The notes: a model not told the origin generated them from the letters alone. A stretch of DNA of 64,000 nt from Sphingorhabdus sp. M41 (GCF_001586275.1 NZ_CP014545.1:2382501-2446500), one strand, 5' to 3'; positions 18,028-26,783 are shown, numbered from the stretch's first letter. Numbers and translations are program-made.

Positions 18028-19323
18028 TCATTGCCCCAGCAAATCCGCTATCAGCAAGGCGGTGCGCTCTGTAGCTTGGCGCAGGCTGCCGAGGTCCATT
18101 TCTTCCTCGACGGTGTGCGCGCCGGTGCCCGCGACGCCCAGTCCGTCCATGCTGGGGACATAGGGGGCGACGAAGCTGATGTCCGCCGCGCCGCGGCCTT
18201 CCGGCGGGAAGGATTTCGCGGGTTCGAGGCCGAGCCGCGCGTGGACGGCGTTGAGGCGGGCGAGCAAAGCTTCATTCGCTTCGGTCAATTCCATCGCGGG
18301 ATAGCGATCCTCGAAGGTGATGGTTGCCTGCGTGTGCGGCAGGTTATCCTCGACAATGCCGCGCATCAGGGTTTCTGCGGCGCGCAATTGCGCTTCGTTC
18401 ATGAAGCGCAGGCCGCCCGTGGCGATGGCGGTCTCGGCGATCACATTATTCTTGCCGCTGACCGTGACCGCTCCGGCGCTGCCGACGGGGTCGATGGCCG
18501 AGCCCGCCGCGACCATGCCGGGGTTGAAAGTCAGTCCGACCGGTCCGCGCACCTCGCCGTAGAAGCGGTTCAGGATGCGCGCCATTTCGAACGCGGCACC
18601 GGCGCCGCTATTGTCGCTGAAAATGCCGGAGGAGTGGGCGCGCTTTCCCGTTACCTCGAGCTTCCATTTCGAGGAACCGCGCCGGCCCACCACGGCCCAT
18701 TCGGGGCTGCCGCCTTCGAAGTTGAGCGCATAATCGGCGGCCTTGCCGGCCGCGATCAGGTCCTTGCGGGCCATGGCGAGCGGAGTGCCGGTGCTTTCCT
18801 CGTCACCGGTGAAGAATATCGTCACCTTGCCGCCCTTGATCGCTTCCGCCTCGATCAGCGCCCGCATGGCGTAAATGACCACGGCATTGCCACCCTTCAT
18901 GTCGACCACGCCGGGGCCGCGCAGCTTGTCGCCGTCACGCTCGAAACGCTGGAAGGGACTGTCGGGTTCGAACACCGTGTCGAGATGGCCGATCAGCAGC
19001 AGGTTCGGCCCCTCGCCAAAGTCCCGTTCAGCGACCAGATGACCGCCGCGCGCCATTGCTTGCGGCATGTCGATCCAGCGAACCGCAAAGCCGATATCCT
19101 CCAGTTCGCGCCGGTAGATTTCGCCGACCTTGCGGACCCCTTCGACATTGAGCGAACCGGAATTCTGGTTGACCGTCGCTTCGAGCAATTGCAGCTGCTC
19201 CGCGCCATTGGCGTCGACGGCGTCGAGAATGGGCCGGTCATTGGCGCTGGCGCTCGTGATTGAGACCGTGATCGTGGCAAACAGCAAGCAGGCAGACGTA
19301 GCGGCTTTCATAATCGCGAACAT
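18028..19323 (-). CDS. Secreted M20 family metallopeptidase
   Basis: A 431-residue protein with an N-terminal signal peptide (about 4-24, ending near TSASA). The M20/CPG2-type catalytic domain has the first metal ligands in LLLIGHLDTVFE (His, with Asp two residues on), the bridging Asp in GPGVVDMKGGNAV, catalytic Glu-Glu in FFTGDEESTGT, and a final His in GTGAHTVEEEMD. A dimerisation domain (about 200-310) contains the sequence GKRAHSSGIF. It resembles glutamate carboxypeptidase-like enzymes that remove C-terminal residues in the periplasm; the specific substrate is not deducible. The start is at 19321-19323 because the signal peptide begins there; no strong Shine-Dalgarno is visible. Confidence 0.92.
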   Translation of the reverse strand: MFAIMKAATSACLLFATITVSITSASANDRPILDAVDANGAEQLQLLEATVNQNSGSLNVEGVRKVGEIYRRELEDIGFAVRWIDMPQAMARGGHLVAERDFGEGPNLLLIGHLDTVFEPDSPFQRFERDGDKLRGPGVVDMKGGNAVVIYAMRALIEAEAIKGGKVTIFFTGDEESTGTPLAMARKDLIAAGKAADYALNFEGGSPEWAVVGRRGSSKWKLEVTGKRAHSSGIFSDNSGAGAAFEMARILNRFYGEVRGPVGLTFNPGMVAAGSAIDPVGSAGAVTVSGKNNVIAETAIATGGLRFMNEAQLRAAETLMRGIVEDNLPHTQATITFEDRYPAMELTEANEALLARLNAVHARLGLEPAKSFPPEGRGAADISFVAPYVPSMDGLGVAGTGAHTVEEEMDLGSLRQATERTALLIADLLGQ

Positions 19324-19551
19324 ATGGGAGGCCTTTTCTCTTCGATCGTGGACGGGGCGATGATGCTCGAAACTAGCGCCCCTGCGCCCAACCGCAAGGG
19401 GCATCTGTCGGCTGCGCCCTTCCCGCCAAGCTCAGCTACGTCGCCCGCAATCTTTCCTAACTTGCTGCGCGCGGGTGCGGGTCGCTAGGGACGCGCTCCG
19501 GCAAACACCCTCTCCCGTTGCGCCGGTACATCAACAGAAAGTAGTATCGTC

Positions 19552-20838
19552 ATGTCCCGTATCATTGCCCCTGCCGCCAATCGCCAGATCCGTTCGCTGG
19601 CCAGCCTCCTGCTTGCCGGTGCGGCGCTTTGCATGCCGGGTACGGCGCAGGCGACCGACGGCTATTTTGTCAATGGTGTCGGCGCCAAGTCCAAGGGTGC
19701 TGGCGGCGTATCCATCGCGATGCCGCAGGATGCGTTCGGGATTGCCACCAACCCGGCTTCGGCGACCGCCATCGAGCATCGGCTGGATGTCGGCTTCGAG
19801 ATTTTCATTCCCGATCGCGGTTCCGAGATTATCGGCAATCAGGCCGGGCTCGACGGGGTCTATTCCGGCAATGATGCCAATCCCTTCATCCTCCCCGAAT
19901 TCGCCTATGTGCGGCCGCTGTCCGACACGGTTTCGATCGGCATTGCGGTCAACGGCAATGGCGGCATGAACACCGATTACAAGAGCAATCCCTTCGCCAG
20001 CTTTGGCGCCACCGGATCAGCAGGCGTGAACCTGCGGCAAATTTCGATTGCGCCGACCATTGCGGTGGAGATTGCCGAGGGGCAGAGCCTCGGCGTGTCG
20101 CCGCATTTTGTCGTGCAAAGCTTTGAAGCCAAAGGCATCCAGCCGTTCGCCGCCAATTCGCAGGACCCTGCGAATTTCACCAATCGCGGCGAGGACTGGG
20201 CTTTCGGCGCTGGCTTCCGCGTTGGCTATCTCGGTAGTTTTGGTGACAATTTCCGCGTCGGGGCCTTTTACCAGTCGAAAGTCTGGACCACCGAGTTCGA
20301 CCGCTATGCCGGTCTGTTCGCCGAACAGGGCGGCTTCAACATGCCTGCCTCCTGGGGCGCGGGCGTTTCGATCGACGCGACGCCAAAGCTGACGCTGGGC
20401 GCGGATTTCAAGCATATCGAATATTCGCACGTCAATTCGGTCGGCAATCCGATTGCATCGCTGCTTCAGGGCGTCCCCTTTGGTGCGGACAATGGCCCCG
20501 GTTTTGGCTGGGACGATGTCGATGTATGGAAATTCGGCGCGGTCTATCAGGCCAGCGACAGGCTTGCCCTGCGCGCCGGCTATGGCCGCTCTGCCAACCC
20601 GATCCCGCAGTCGGAGACCTTGCTCAATGTGCTGGCACCGGGCGTGGTGCGCGATCACTTCACCGTGGGCGCGACGTTCAAGCCGTCGGAGAAATTCGAG
20701 ATCACCGGCTATGCGATGCGCGCGCCGCGGCAGACGGTGAACGGCTCCGGATCGATTCCAGCGCCCTTTGGCGGCGGCGAGGCGAATATCCATCTTGCCG
20801 AAACGGCTGTCGGTTTCTCGCTGGGCTTTGGTTTCTAG
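19552..20838 (+). CDS. OmpP1/FadL-family outer-membrane transporter
   Basis: A 428-residue porin-like protein. The signal peptide (about 14-34, ending GTAQA) is followed by the FadL N-terminal hatch pattern DGYFVNGVGAKSKGAGGVSIAMPQD and GIATNPASAT. The rest is a 14-strand type barrel (for example WGAGVSIDATPKLTLGADFK, RLALRAGYGRSANPIP, FTVGATFKPSEKFEITGYA) ending in aromatic Phe (VGFSLGFGF). FadL-type channels take up long-chain fatty acids or hydrophobic aromatics. It stands alone, convergent with the UdgX gene, with a shared palindromic terminator. Confidence 0.93.
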   Translation: MSRIIAPAANRQIRSLASLLLAGAALCMPGTAQATDGYFVNGVGAKSKGAGGVSIAMPQDAFGIATNPASATAIEHRLDVGFEIFIPDRGSEIIGNQAGLDGVYSGNDANPFILPEFAYVRPLSDTVSIGIAVNGNGGMNTDYKSNPFASFGATGSAGVNLRQISIAPTIAVEIAEGQSLGVSPHFVVQSFEAKGIQPFAANSQDPANFTNRGEDWAFGAGFRVGYLGSFGDNFRVGAFYQSKVWTTEFDRYAGLFAEQGGFNMPASWGAGVSIDATPKLTLGADFKHIEYSHVNSVGNPIASLLQGVPFGADNGPGFGWDDVDVWKFGAVYQASDRLALRAGYGRSANPIPQSETLLNVLAPGVVRDHFTVGATFKPSEKFEITGYAMRAPRQTVNGSGSIPAPFGGGEANIHLAETAVGFSLGFGF

Positions 20839-20861
20839 GCAAGGCTGCCCGTCATCATGGT

Positions 20862-20884
20862 CCGGGCATCATCATGATGCCCGG
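20862..20884. terminator. Convergent palindromic terminator
   Basis: CCGGGCATCAT and ATGATGCCCGG form a perfect 11-bp stem around a single base. It sits between the FadL-type gene and the UdgX gene and overlaps the UdgX stop codon. No T-run follows, so termination strength is uncertain. Confidence 0.5.
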
Positions 20885-22353
20885 TCCTGCCGCACGAAGG
20901 CGGCTGCCAGCTGCAGATCGCGGACAAATTTTGCCTGTTCGACCTGTCGGCCCTGCTCGTCGGGAATCCGCAGCAGAAAGGATGGATGCACGGTGATCAG
21001 GATCGACCGGCCATCGGCGCCGGACAGGATCTCGCCGCGGTGGCGGGAGATTTTTACCGGCTTGCCGGTCAGGCTTCGCGCTGCAGTCGCGCCCAGCGCG
21101 ACGAGCAGCTTCGGATCGACCAGCCGTATCTCCTGTTCGACCCACCAGCGGTAATAGTTGATTTCGCCGACATTGGGCGTCTCGTGGATGCGCCTTTTGC
21201 CGCGTTGGGTGTATTTGAAGCGCTTCACCGCATTGGTGAGGAAGATTTTTTGTCGGTCGATCTGGGCTTGTTCCAGCACGCGGTCGAGCAATTGACCAGC
21301 GGGCCCGACAAAGGGCCTTCCCTCCCTGTCCTCCTGATCGCCGGGCTGCTCGCCGATGATCATGATATCGGCATGGTCCGGTCCGGAGCCCCGCACCAGC
21401 CGGTCGGAGAATTTTTCCATCGGAGCATCGGTCTGCTGTTCCAGCAGCGCGTAAACCTGGTCCAGCGAGACCGGAAGATTGGCAGCCGCTCCGTCCATAT
21501 TCTGATCGAATAGCATATCCTCACGAACGCGCACCACCATCGCCTCGACCCGCGTCCCGGCCTGTTCCAGCAGAGAGGGAATCAGCTCCGCTTCCGGCAG
21601 GTTTTTCCAGTATTTCATCGGCATTTCCGATTTCATCGCGCCGATCTTGACCCGGGCGGGGTTGAAGATATTGGCATAATAGGTTCGCCATTCTGCCTCG
21701 ACCATGTCTTGCTGCGGCACGTCTTCCTTGCAGCCACCGGGACCGACTGCGAGCTTTTGCCCGTCCCAGGCGATGCTCGCGCCGGGAGTCACGATCAGCC
21801 AGTCCATGCCGGTGAAGCGGTTGCGGAAAAAGGAAGCGACCGATGCGGTGATATGATGGTCCGGTTCGAACCATGCAACAAATTGCTCGCGGCCCCCGCT
21901 CTTGCCGATTTTGCGGAAGCGGACGAAGGCGTGCATCTTGTGGATGTCGCGGCGGATTGCCTTGGCGTAGCGGTTGAGTCTGAGCATATCGGCATCTGCG
22001 GGATTGAGATGCAGGTTCGGCACAGATTGGGCGCGGTAAAGGATGCGATAGGCGAGATCGAAACGGTCCTCGTTTCTGTGCAGCAGGGCGGTGTTGATCA
22101 GGGACAGCAGCGTCTTTGATATGCGAAGCGGGCGCGAGGGTTGATCGCTGCTTTGCTCCGGCAAGGCAGCGGGTGGCGACAGATCCAGTTCGCTCGTCTG
22201 GCGCCTTCCCTCGACCGTCCAGCTAACCTGCTCCGGCGCGATATTGGCTGGCAAAAGCTTGCGCGCATGGTCGCGCCAGCCTTCCAGATCGACTTCGCTG
22301 GCAAGCAATATCCGGTACGAGCTGACGATAAGGGCTGGCATGCTGTCCGGCAT
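20872..22353 (-). CDS. Fused DUF4130 / UdgX-type uracil-DNA glycosylase protein
   Basis: A 493-residue fusion. The N-terminal half (about 1-255) is the DUF4130 domain found with radical SAM DNA-repair partners (RLNRYAKAIRRDIHKMHAFVRF, GMDWLIVTPGASIAWDG, WRTYYANIFNPARVK). The C-terminal half is a UdgX domain with motif A GEQPGDQED (334-342) and the R-loop KRRIH, where His390 corresponds to the residue that in UdgX forms a covalent bond with uracil-containing DNA. A late HPSFLLRIP motif is also present. The odd point is that the whole glycosylase half contains no cysteine, so the CxxC and later Cys ligands of the usual Fe-S cluster are missing. It starts 2 bp after the radical SAM gene, in one operon under a LexA box. 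Confidence 0.9.
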   Translation of the reverse strand: MPDSMPALIVSSYRILLASEVDLEGWRDHARKLLPANIAPEQVSWTVEGRRQTSELDLSPPAALPEQSSDQPSRPLRISKTLLSLINTALLHRNEDRFDLAYRILYRAQSVPNLHLNPADADMLRLNRYAKAIRRDIHKMHAFVRFRKIGKSGGREQFVAWFEPDHHITASVASFFRNRFTGMDWLIVTPGASIAWDGQKLAVGPGGCKEDVPQQDMVEAEWRTYYANIFNPARVKIGAMKSEMPMKYWKNLPEAELIPSLLEQAGTRVEAMVVRVREDMLFDQNMDGAAANLPVSLDQVYALLEQQTDAPMEKFSDRLVRGSGPDHADIMIIGEQPGDQEDREGRPFVGPAGQLLDRVLEQAQIDRQKIFLTNAVKRFKYTQRGKRRIHETPNVGEINYYRWWVEQEIRLVDPKLLVALGATAARSLTGKPVKISRHRGEILSGADGRSILITVHPSFLLRIPDEQGRQVEQAKFVRDLQLAAAFVRQDRAS

Positions 22354-22355
22354 GG

Positions 22356-23597
22356 CTAGGCCGGAAACAGGCTGAGCTGTTCGGGAGGCGGTTTGAGCCG
22401 GTCGTAGAGGTTCAGGGAGTCCAGCTGCTTGCCGGGATGCCAGTCGACGGTGGTGATGAATGGCAATATTTTCTTCACCGACTGGCAGATGCGCTCGAGG
22501 TCGGCCAGCCGCAGGCCGGTAAAACGGCGCGCCTGCAATATCTTGCCGACGCCCTTGCCGCCCAGTCCGGGGATACGCAGCAGGCTTTCCTTGTCGGCGA
22601 GATTGATATTGACCGGAAAGCGCGCGCGATTTTGCAGCGCCCAGGCCAGCTTCGGGTCGATGGTCAGGTCAAGCTGTCCGGCGCTGCCGCCCTGCATGAT
22701 CTCGGCGACGGAAAAGCCGTAGAAGCGCAGCAGCCAGTCGGCCTGATACAACCTGTGCTCGCGCAACAAGGGCGGGGCCTGGACCGGCAGGTTACTGCTG
22801 GCGTCGGGGATCGGGCTGAAGGCAGAATAATAGACCCGCTTCAGGCCATAGCTGCCATAAAGACCGTTACTGGTTGTCAGTATCCTGGCGTCGTCGGACG
22901 AGTCAGCACCGATGATCATCTGGGTGCTGTGCCCGCCCGGCGCGAACAGCGGCGCCTTCCGGGATGTCTTGCGCTCTGCTTTCGCCTCGCGCACCCGTTT
23001 GCCGAGATTGTCCATCGTGCGGCGGATCAGCTTGCCATCCTTTTCCGGGGCCAGCCGGGCGATCGATTCATCGTCGGGCAATTCGATGTTGATCGACAGA
23101 CGGTCGGCATATTGGCCTGCCTGCTTGAGCAGCTCCGGATCGGCCTCGGGGATGGTCTTGAGATGGATATAGCCGCCGAAGCGGTGCACGACCCGCAGCC
23201 GGCGGGCGACTTCAACCAGTTGCTCCATTGTATAGTCCGGACTGCGGATGATGCCGGAGGACAGGAACAGGCCCTCGATATAATTGCGCTTGTAGAAATC
23301 CAGCGTCAGGTCGACGATCTCCTGCACCGTGAAGGCGGCGCGGCGCACGTTGCTCGACGAGCGGTTGATGCAGTAGAGACAGTCGAACATGCAATAGTTG
23401 GTCATCAGGATCTTGAGCAGCGAGATACAGCGCCCGTCCGGCGCATAGCTGTGGCAGATGCCCATGCCTCCGGTCGACCCGATGCCCCCCGATTTCGCCG
23501 AATTGCGCTTCACCGACCCGCTCGACGCGCAAGACGCATCATATTTGGCGGCATCGGCAAGAATCGCCAGCTTTTCGGATCGGGAGAGTTTTGACAT
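22356..23597 (-). CDS. Putative DNA modification/repair radical SAM protein
   Basis: A 413-residue protein. The radical SAM cluster motif is C69-x3-C73-x2-C76 in NYCMFDCLYCINR; three more cysteines (23, 48, 57) precede it. The C-terminal part has a helix-hairpin-helix DNA-binding motif (LLRIPGLGGKGVGKILQARR), followed by FITTVDWHPGKQLD. This is the radical SAM family that always pairs with the DUF4130/UdgX protein, encoded 2 bp downstream here. The reaction is not established; DNA binding plus radical chemistry suggests base repair or modification. An alphaproteobacterial SOS box lies 19-33 bp upstream of its start. Confidence 0.92.
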   Translation of the reverse strand: MSKLSRSEKLAILADAAKYDASCASSGSVKRNSAKSGGIGSTGGMGICHSYAPDGRCISLLKILMTNYCMFDCLYCINRSSSNVRRAAFTVQEIVDLTLDFYKRNYIEGLFLSSGIIRSPDYTMEQLVEVARRLRVVHRFGGYIHLKTIPEADPELLKQAGQYADRLSINIELPDDESIARLAPEKDGKLIRRTMDNLGKRVREAKAERKTSRKAPLFAPGGHSTQMIIGADSSDDARILTTSNGLYGSYGLKRVYYSAFSPIPDASSNLPVQAPPLLREHRLYQADWLLRFYGFSVAEIMQGGSAGQLDLTIDPKLAWALQNRARFPVNINLADKESLLRIPGLGGKGVGKILQARRFTGLRLADLERICQSVKKILPFITTVDWHPGKQLDSLNLYDRLKPPPEQLSLFPA

Positions 23598-23615
23598 ATT
23601 GCCACGATAGGCTGT

Positions 23616-23630
23616 GTTCTTGTTTTGTTC
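23616..23630 (-). promoter_or_regulatory. LexA (SOS) box of the radical SAM-UdgX operon
   Basis: The sequence GTTC-TTGTTTT-GTTC is an exact match to the alphaproteobacterial LexA consensus GTTC-N7-GTTC. It is centred about 26 bp upstream of the radical SAM start codon, where a repressor would block the promoter. This predicts DNA-damage induction of both genes. Confidence 0.75.
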
Positions 23631-23958
23631 AATAACCTAGATTAATATTGGCGTGATTCATCGGGTGCTGCACAGGTTATGCGGTTCTTTATAATCTCAA
23701 TCTCGGAAAGCCGCCTTTCGCACAGAATGAATGGAACCGGACTGGCAGGGTAGAGCCAGATATCTGGCTGCGCTTCGGATCGATAAATACCGAAAAATTA
23801 ACCTTATCTGGTAACCTTCTGTTTCAAATAGAGACAAATTGGGCTCCGCTGGGGGGCGTTATGGTCGGGACAAGCTGGACTCGGGCGTCGTTATCCGTCA
23901 TTTTGACCAATTATTTCGAGCAGTGGCAATCGGCCGGAAAAGGGACTTAGGTTAGCTA
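23631..23958. other. Intergenic region upstream of an OmpA-family gene
   Basis: About 330 bp without a credible gene on either strand. It holds the divergent control regions of the radical SAM operon (left) and the OmpA-family gene (right). A TTGACC at about 23901 could be a -35 element for the latter; no matching -10 is clear. Confidence 0.4.
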
Positions 23959-24720
23959 ATGAAAATCGGAAGCAAGATATTGGCCGGTGCAGCGGCGACA
24001 GTGGTTTTGGCGCTGGTCGGCCATGCGGCAACGGGCGAAAATTTCGTTTCAGGTCTGGAACAAAAGGCGCAGACCGAACTAGCCGCACGGGGACTGGATG
24101 GCGCCAGCGTCAGCTTCAGTCGCGATCCTCTGTCGCGCAGCGCCATTCTGGACGGCGAAGTCACGAATGACATGAAGCAGAAAGCCTTGGCCGTGGTCAT
24201 GGCTGTTCCCGGCGTCTCGGGTGCAAGCTGGAAAGGCAAGGAAGATGCTGGCCCGGTCGACGATGCCGACAGGATCGCGCCAGCTGCGGACTCCGCCACC
24301 CCCGAAACGGTCGCCAATTGCCAGAAACAAATCGACAAGATTATCGCAGCGAAAAACATCAGCTTCCGCTCCGGCAGCGCCTATGTTTCGCCGGAATCCA
24401 ATAGAATTCTCGATGAACTTGCGGTCGCCTTGAAGGCCTGTGGTGACCTGTCGATAGCGGTTGAAGGACATACCGATGACAATGGGGACCGCAGCGTCAA
24501 TCGGGTGATGTCGCAAGAGCGGGCGGACCGGATCAAAGCCGGCCTGATCAAGCGCGGCATTTCGGAAAGCCAGGTCACAGCAATTGGATATGGATCGGAA
24601 CGGCCTCGCGCCAAGGGTTCGGACGCTGCGGCCGATGCGAAAAATCGCCGGATCGAATTCCGGATTGGCTCGGCAAATGGCCCACTGGAAGATGATGCCA
24701 AAGCGCAACAGGAGAAATGA
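23959..24720 (+). CDS. OmpA-family protein with N-terminal BON-like domain
   Basis: A 253-residue protein. An N-terminal membrane anchor or signal (about 5-25) is followed by a BON-like module (LEQKAQTELAARGLDGASVS and LDGEVTNDMKQKALAVVMAVPGV). After an acidic linker comes a C-terminal OmpA peptidoglycan-binding domain (SFRSGSAYVSPESNRILDEL, VEGHTDDNGDRSVNRVMSQERAD, GYGSERPRAK, NRRIEFRI). The domain should bind diaminopimelate-containing peptidoglycan in the periplasm. It is followed within 4 bp by a 33-codon membrane-peptide gene and then an anchored helix-hairpin-helix protein; the three appear to be an operon. Confidence 0.9.
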   Translation: MKIGSKILAGAAATVVLALVGHAATGENFVSGLEQKAQTELAARGLDGASVSFSRDPLSRSAILDGEVTNDMKQKALAVVMAVPGVSGASWKGKEDAGPVDDADRIAPAADSATPETVANCQKQIDKIIAAKNISFRSGSAYVSPESNRILDELAVALKACGDLSIAVEGHTDDNGDRSVNRVMSQERADRIKAGLIKRGISESQVTAIGYGSERPRAKGSDAAADAKNRRIEFRIGSANGPLEDDAKAQQEK

Positions 24721-24723
24721 TCC

Positions 24724-24825
24724 ATGCCACTTTTACTTGAAAATCTGTTGCTCCTACTGGTTACTTTTGCAATTGGCCTCGCTATTGGTTGGTTCATCTG
24801 GGGCCGGAATACCGAAGAATATTAG
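24724..24825 (+). CDS. 33-residue single-span membrane peptide
   Basis: Short frame beginning ATG 3 bp after the OmpA-family stop, with AGGAGA about 13 bp upstream (24711-24716). The sequence starts MPLLLENLLLLLVTFAIG, continues with a further hydrophobic run and ends WGRNTEEY. One membrane span fills most of it, with a charged C-terminal end. Its position between two envelope genes at tight spacing and its clean hydrophobic profile support a real microprotein. Function unknown. Confidence 0.65.
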   Translation: MPLLLENLLLLLVTFAIGLAIGWFIWGRNTEEY

Positions 24826-24869
24826 CCTGGACCGGCTATGAACAAGATTCAGAACGAGGTTTTGAGAAG

Positions 24870-25463
24870 ATGATCACGCTGATTACGGCCAACTGGCTGT
24901 TATACCTGATTGCACTGCTGATTGGTGTCGTCACCGCTTTCTCGGTCTGGGCTGGAACCGGTCGGGAATCCTCTGCCGTGGAAGATTTTTCTGCCGACGA
25001 TGGCCTGCTTGAAAAAGCGGGCGAGCCGGTCCAGCCGGCTGAACCAAAGCCCGAACCATCTCCGCCCGCAGCCGCTGTACCAGAGACTGCGCCACCACCA
25101 CCGGCACCAAAAGCGGTCGTGGCCCCCGTTGCTACCGTGCCCAAAGCCGAGGCAAAACCGGCGGAATCACCAAAGACTGCACCCGCAGTATCCGGGAAAC
25201 CCAATATACCGGCGGCAGTGGGCGAACCGGACAATCTGCGGCTTATCAAGGGCGTTGGCCCGAAACTCAATACGCTGCTGATCAGCCTCGGCGTTACCCG
25301 GTTCGACCAGATTGCTGACTGGAAAGAAGCCGAAATCACCGAGGTCGATCAATATCTGGATACGTTCAGCGGACGGATCACGCGAGATGCATGGATCGAT
25401 CAGGCCAAGTTTCTTGCCAAGGATGATATTGCCGGGTTCGAGAAGAAATACGGCAAGCTCTAG
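24870..25463 (+). CDS. Membrane-anchored protein with C-terminal helix-hairpin-helix domain
   Basis: A 197-residue protein. One N-terminal membrane span (about 6-26, NWLLYLIALLIGVV) is followed by a roughly 100-residue Pro/Ala/Lys/Glu-rich disordered linker. The compact C-terminal domain has DNLRLIKGVGPKLNTLLISL then GVTRFDQIADW, the helix-hairpin-helix type seen at the end of several ribosomal-L21-like and NADH-dehydrogenase-associated proteins. GVGPK is the hairpin. The domain faces the cytoplasm or periplasm depending on insertion, which I cannot fix. The start at 24870 is the ATG directly before the membrane span; a longer upstream reading overlaps the 33-residue peptide gene. Confidence 0.8.
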   Translation: MITLITANWLLYLIALLIGVVTAFSVWAGTGRESSAVEDFSADDGLLEKAGEPVQPAEPKPEPSPPAAAVPETAPPPPAPKAVVAPVATVPKAEAKPAESPKTAPAVSGKPNIPAAVGEPDNLRLIKGVGPKLNTLLISLGVTRFDQIADWKEAEITEVDQYLDTFSGRITRDAWIDQAKFLAKDDIAGFEKKYGKL

Positions 25464-25475
25464 CGCCAGCCCCGC

Positions 25476-26783
25476 TCAATCCATGTCCGGGTTGCTCGCC
25501 CGGACAATCAGCTTGTCGATCTTGCGACCATCCATGTCGACAATTTCGAATATCCAGTCCTGATCCTCGAAGCTTTCGCCTTCTTCGGGCAGGTGGCGCA
25601 ATTGCGCCAGCGCATGACCGGCAACCGTCGCATAGTCGCGGTCCTCTGACAGCCTGATGCTGAGCCGCTCGGCCAGCGCATCAATTGCCATGGCACCAGA
25701 GACCAGATAGCTGCCGTCCGCTCGCTCGATCAGGCTGCGCTGGGTTTTCTCATCCTGATCCGAGACAAATTCACCGGCGATCGAACTGAGCAGGTCATTG
25801 GGCGTGACGATACCCTCGAAATGCCCATATTCATCGTGTACCAAAATCATCGGCACTTCGGCTTCCCGCAATATGTCGAGCGCGTCGAGCGCATCAAGCT
25901 GATCCGGCACTTTCTCGAGCGGACGCATCAATCTGCGCAGATCCAGCTCTTCGCCGCCGAGTTGCGCCGCAACGATATCGCGAGCCTGAACCACGCCCAG
26001 AATCTCGTCGACGGAATGTTCCGCAACCGGAAAGCGGCTGTGCTGGGATCCGATCAGCAGCTTGTGAATATCTTCCCTTTTCGCGTCGATATCCAGCCAG
26101 TCGACTTCGGTCCGCGGAGTCATTACCTCGCGGATCGGGCGGTCGGCCATGCGGACGACTCCGGCAATCACGGCGCGTTCATGTTCTTCGATGACACCGG
26201 AACGCGTCGCTTCGGCAAAGACCATCTGCAACTCATCTGCGGTCACATGATTGACCTGATCGCGCTTCATCCGCATCATCCGGAAAATCAGAGCGCTGCT
26301 ATTGTCCAGCAGCCAGACCAGCGGCGCGGAAATACGCGCCAGCAATTCCATCGGCTGGGCCATGGTCAGCGCGATCCGTTCCGCCGAGCGCAAGGCAATC
26401 TGCTTCGGCACCAGTTCACCGACCACCAGCGACGCATAAGTGGTCAGGCCTATGACAATTGCAAAGCCGACTGTACCAGAGAGTTCCCGGCCCATGCCCA
26501 GCGCCTGCAGTCGCTCCGCCACCGGGCCGCCGAGACTGGCTCCGGAAAATGCACCGGCGATGATACCGATCAAGGTGATGCCGATTTGCACGGTGGAGAG
26601 AAATTTGCCGGGATCGCCAGCGAGGCGGAGCGCAGCTTTCGCTCCCCGGCTGCCTTGATCGGCCAGACTGTGCAGCTGCGCCTTGCGCGCAGAAACGATC
26701 GCCAGTTCCGACATGGCAAATACGCCATTGATCAGCACCAGCACAATTATGATCGCAACGTCAAACCAGGGAAAGGGTGTCAT
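25476..26783 (-). CDS. CNNM/CorC-HlyC family transporter-like protein
   Basis: About 435 residues. The N-terminal DUF21 (CNNM) membrane domain (about 1-190) has FAMSELAIVSARKAQL as family start and three to four spans. Two CBS domains follow (about 200-330, VMTPRTEVDWLDID, PLEKVPDQLDALDALDILRE, PMILVHDEYGHFEGIVTPND), then a C-terminal CorC_HlyC FAD-binding-like domain (SGAMAIDALAERL, VAGHALAQLRHLPEEGESFE). The family is linked to magnesium/cobalt efflux, and the old name hemolysin is misleading. The start is uncertain between the ATGs at 26781-26783 and 26790-26792; the first is preferred by resemblance to relatives that begin MTPFPW. Confidence 0.9.
   Translation of the reverse strand: MTPFPWFDVAIIIVLVLINGVFAMSELAIVSARKAQLHSLADQGSRGAKAALRLAGDPGKFLSTVQIGITLIGIIAGAFSGASLGGPVAERLQALGMGRELSGTVGFAIVIGLTTYASLVVGELVPKQIALRSAERIALTMAQPMELLARISAPLVWLLDNSSALIFRMMRMKRDQVNHVTADELQMVFAEATRSGVIEEHERAVIAGVVRMADRPIREVMTPRTEVDWLDIDAKREDIHKLLIGSQHSRFPVAEHSVDEILGVVQARDIVAAQLGGEELDLRRLMRPLEKVPDQLDALDALDILREAEVPMILVHDEYGHFEGIVTPNDLLSSIAGEFVSDQDEKTQRSLIERADGSYLVSGAMAIDALAERLSIRLSEDRDYATVAGHALAQLRHLPEEGESFEDQDWIFEIVDMDGRKIDKLIVRASNPDMD

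Noticed and set aside
18031-19263. Long open frame (410 codons) on the plus strand
   Set aside because: Antisense to the M20 peptidase gene, which has all metal ligands.
22437-23594. Long open frame (385 codons) on the plus strand
   Set aside because: Antisense to the radical SAM gene with its CxxxCxxC motif.
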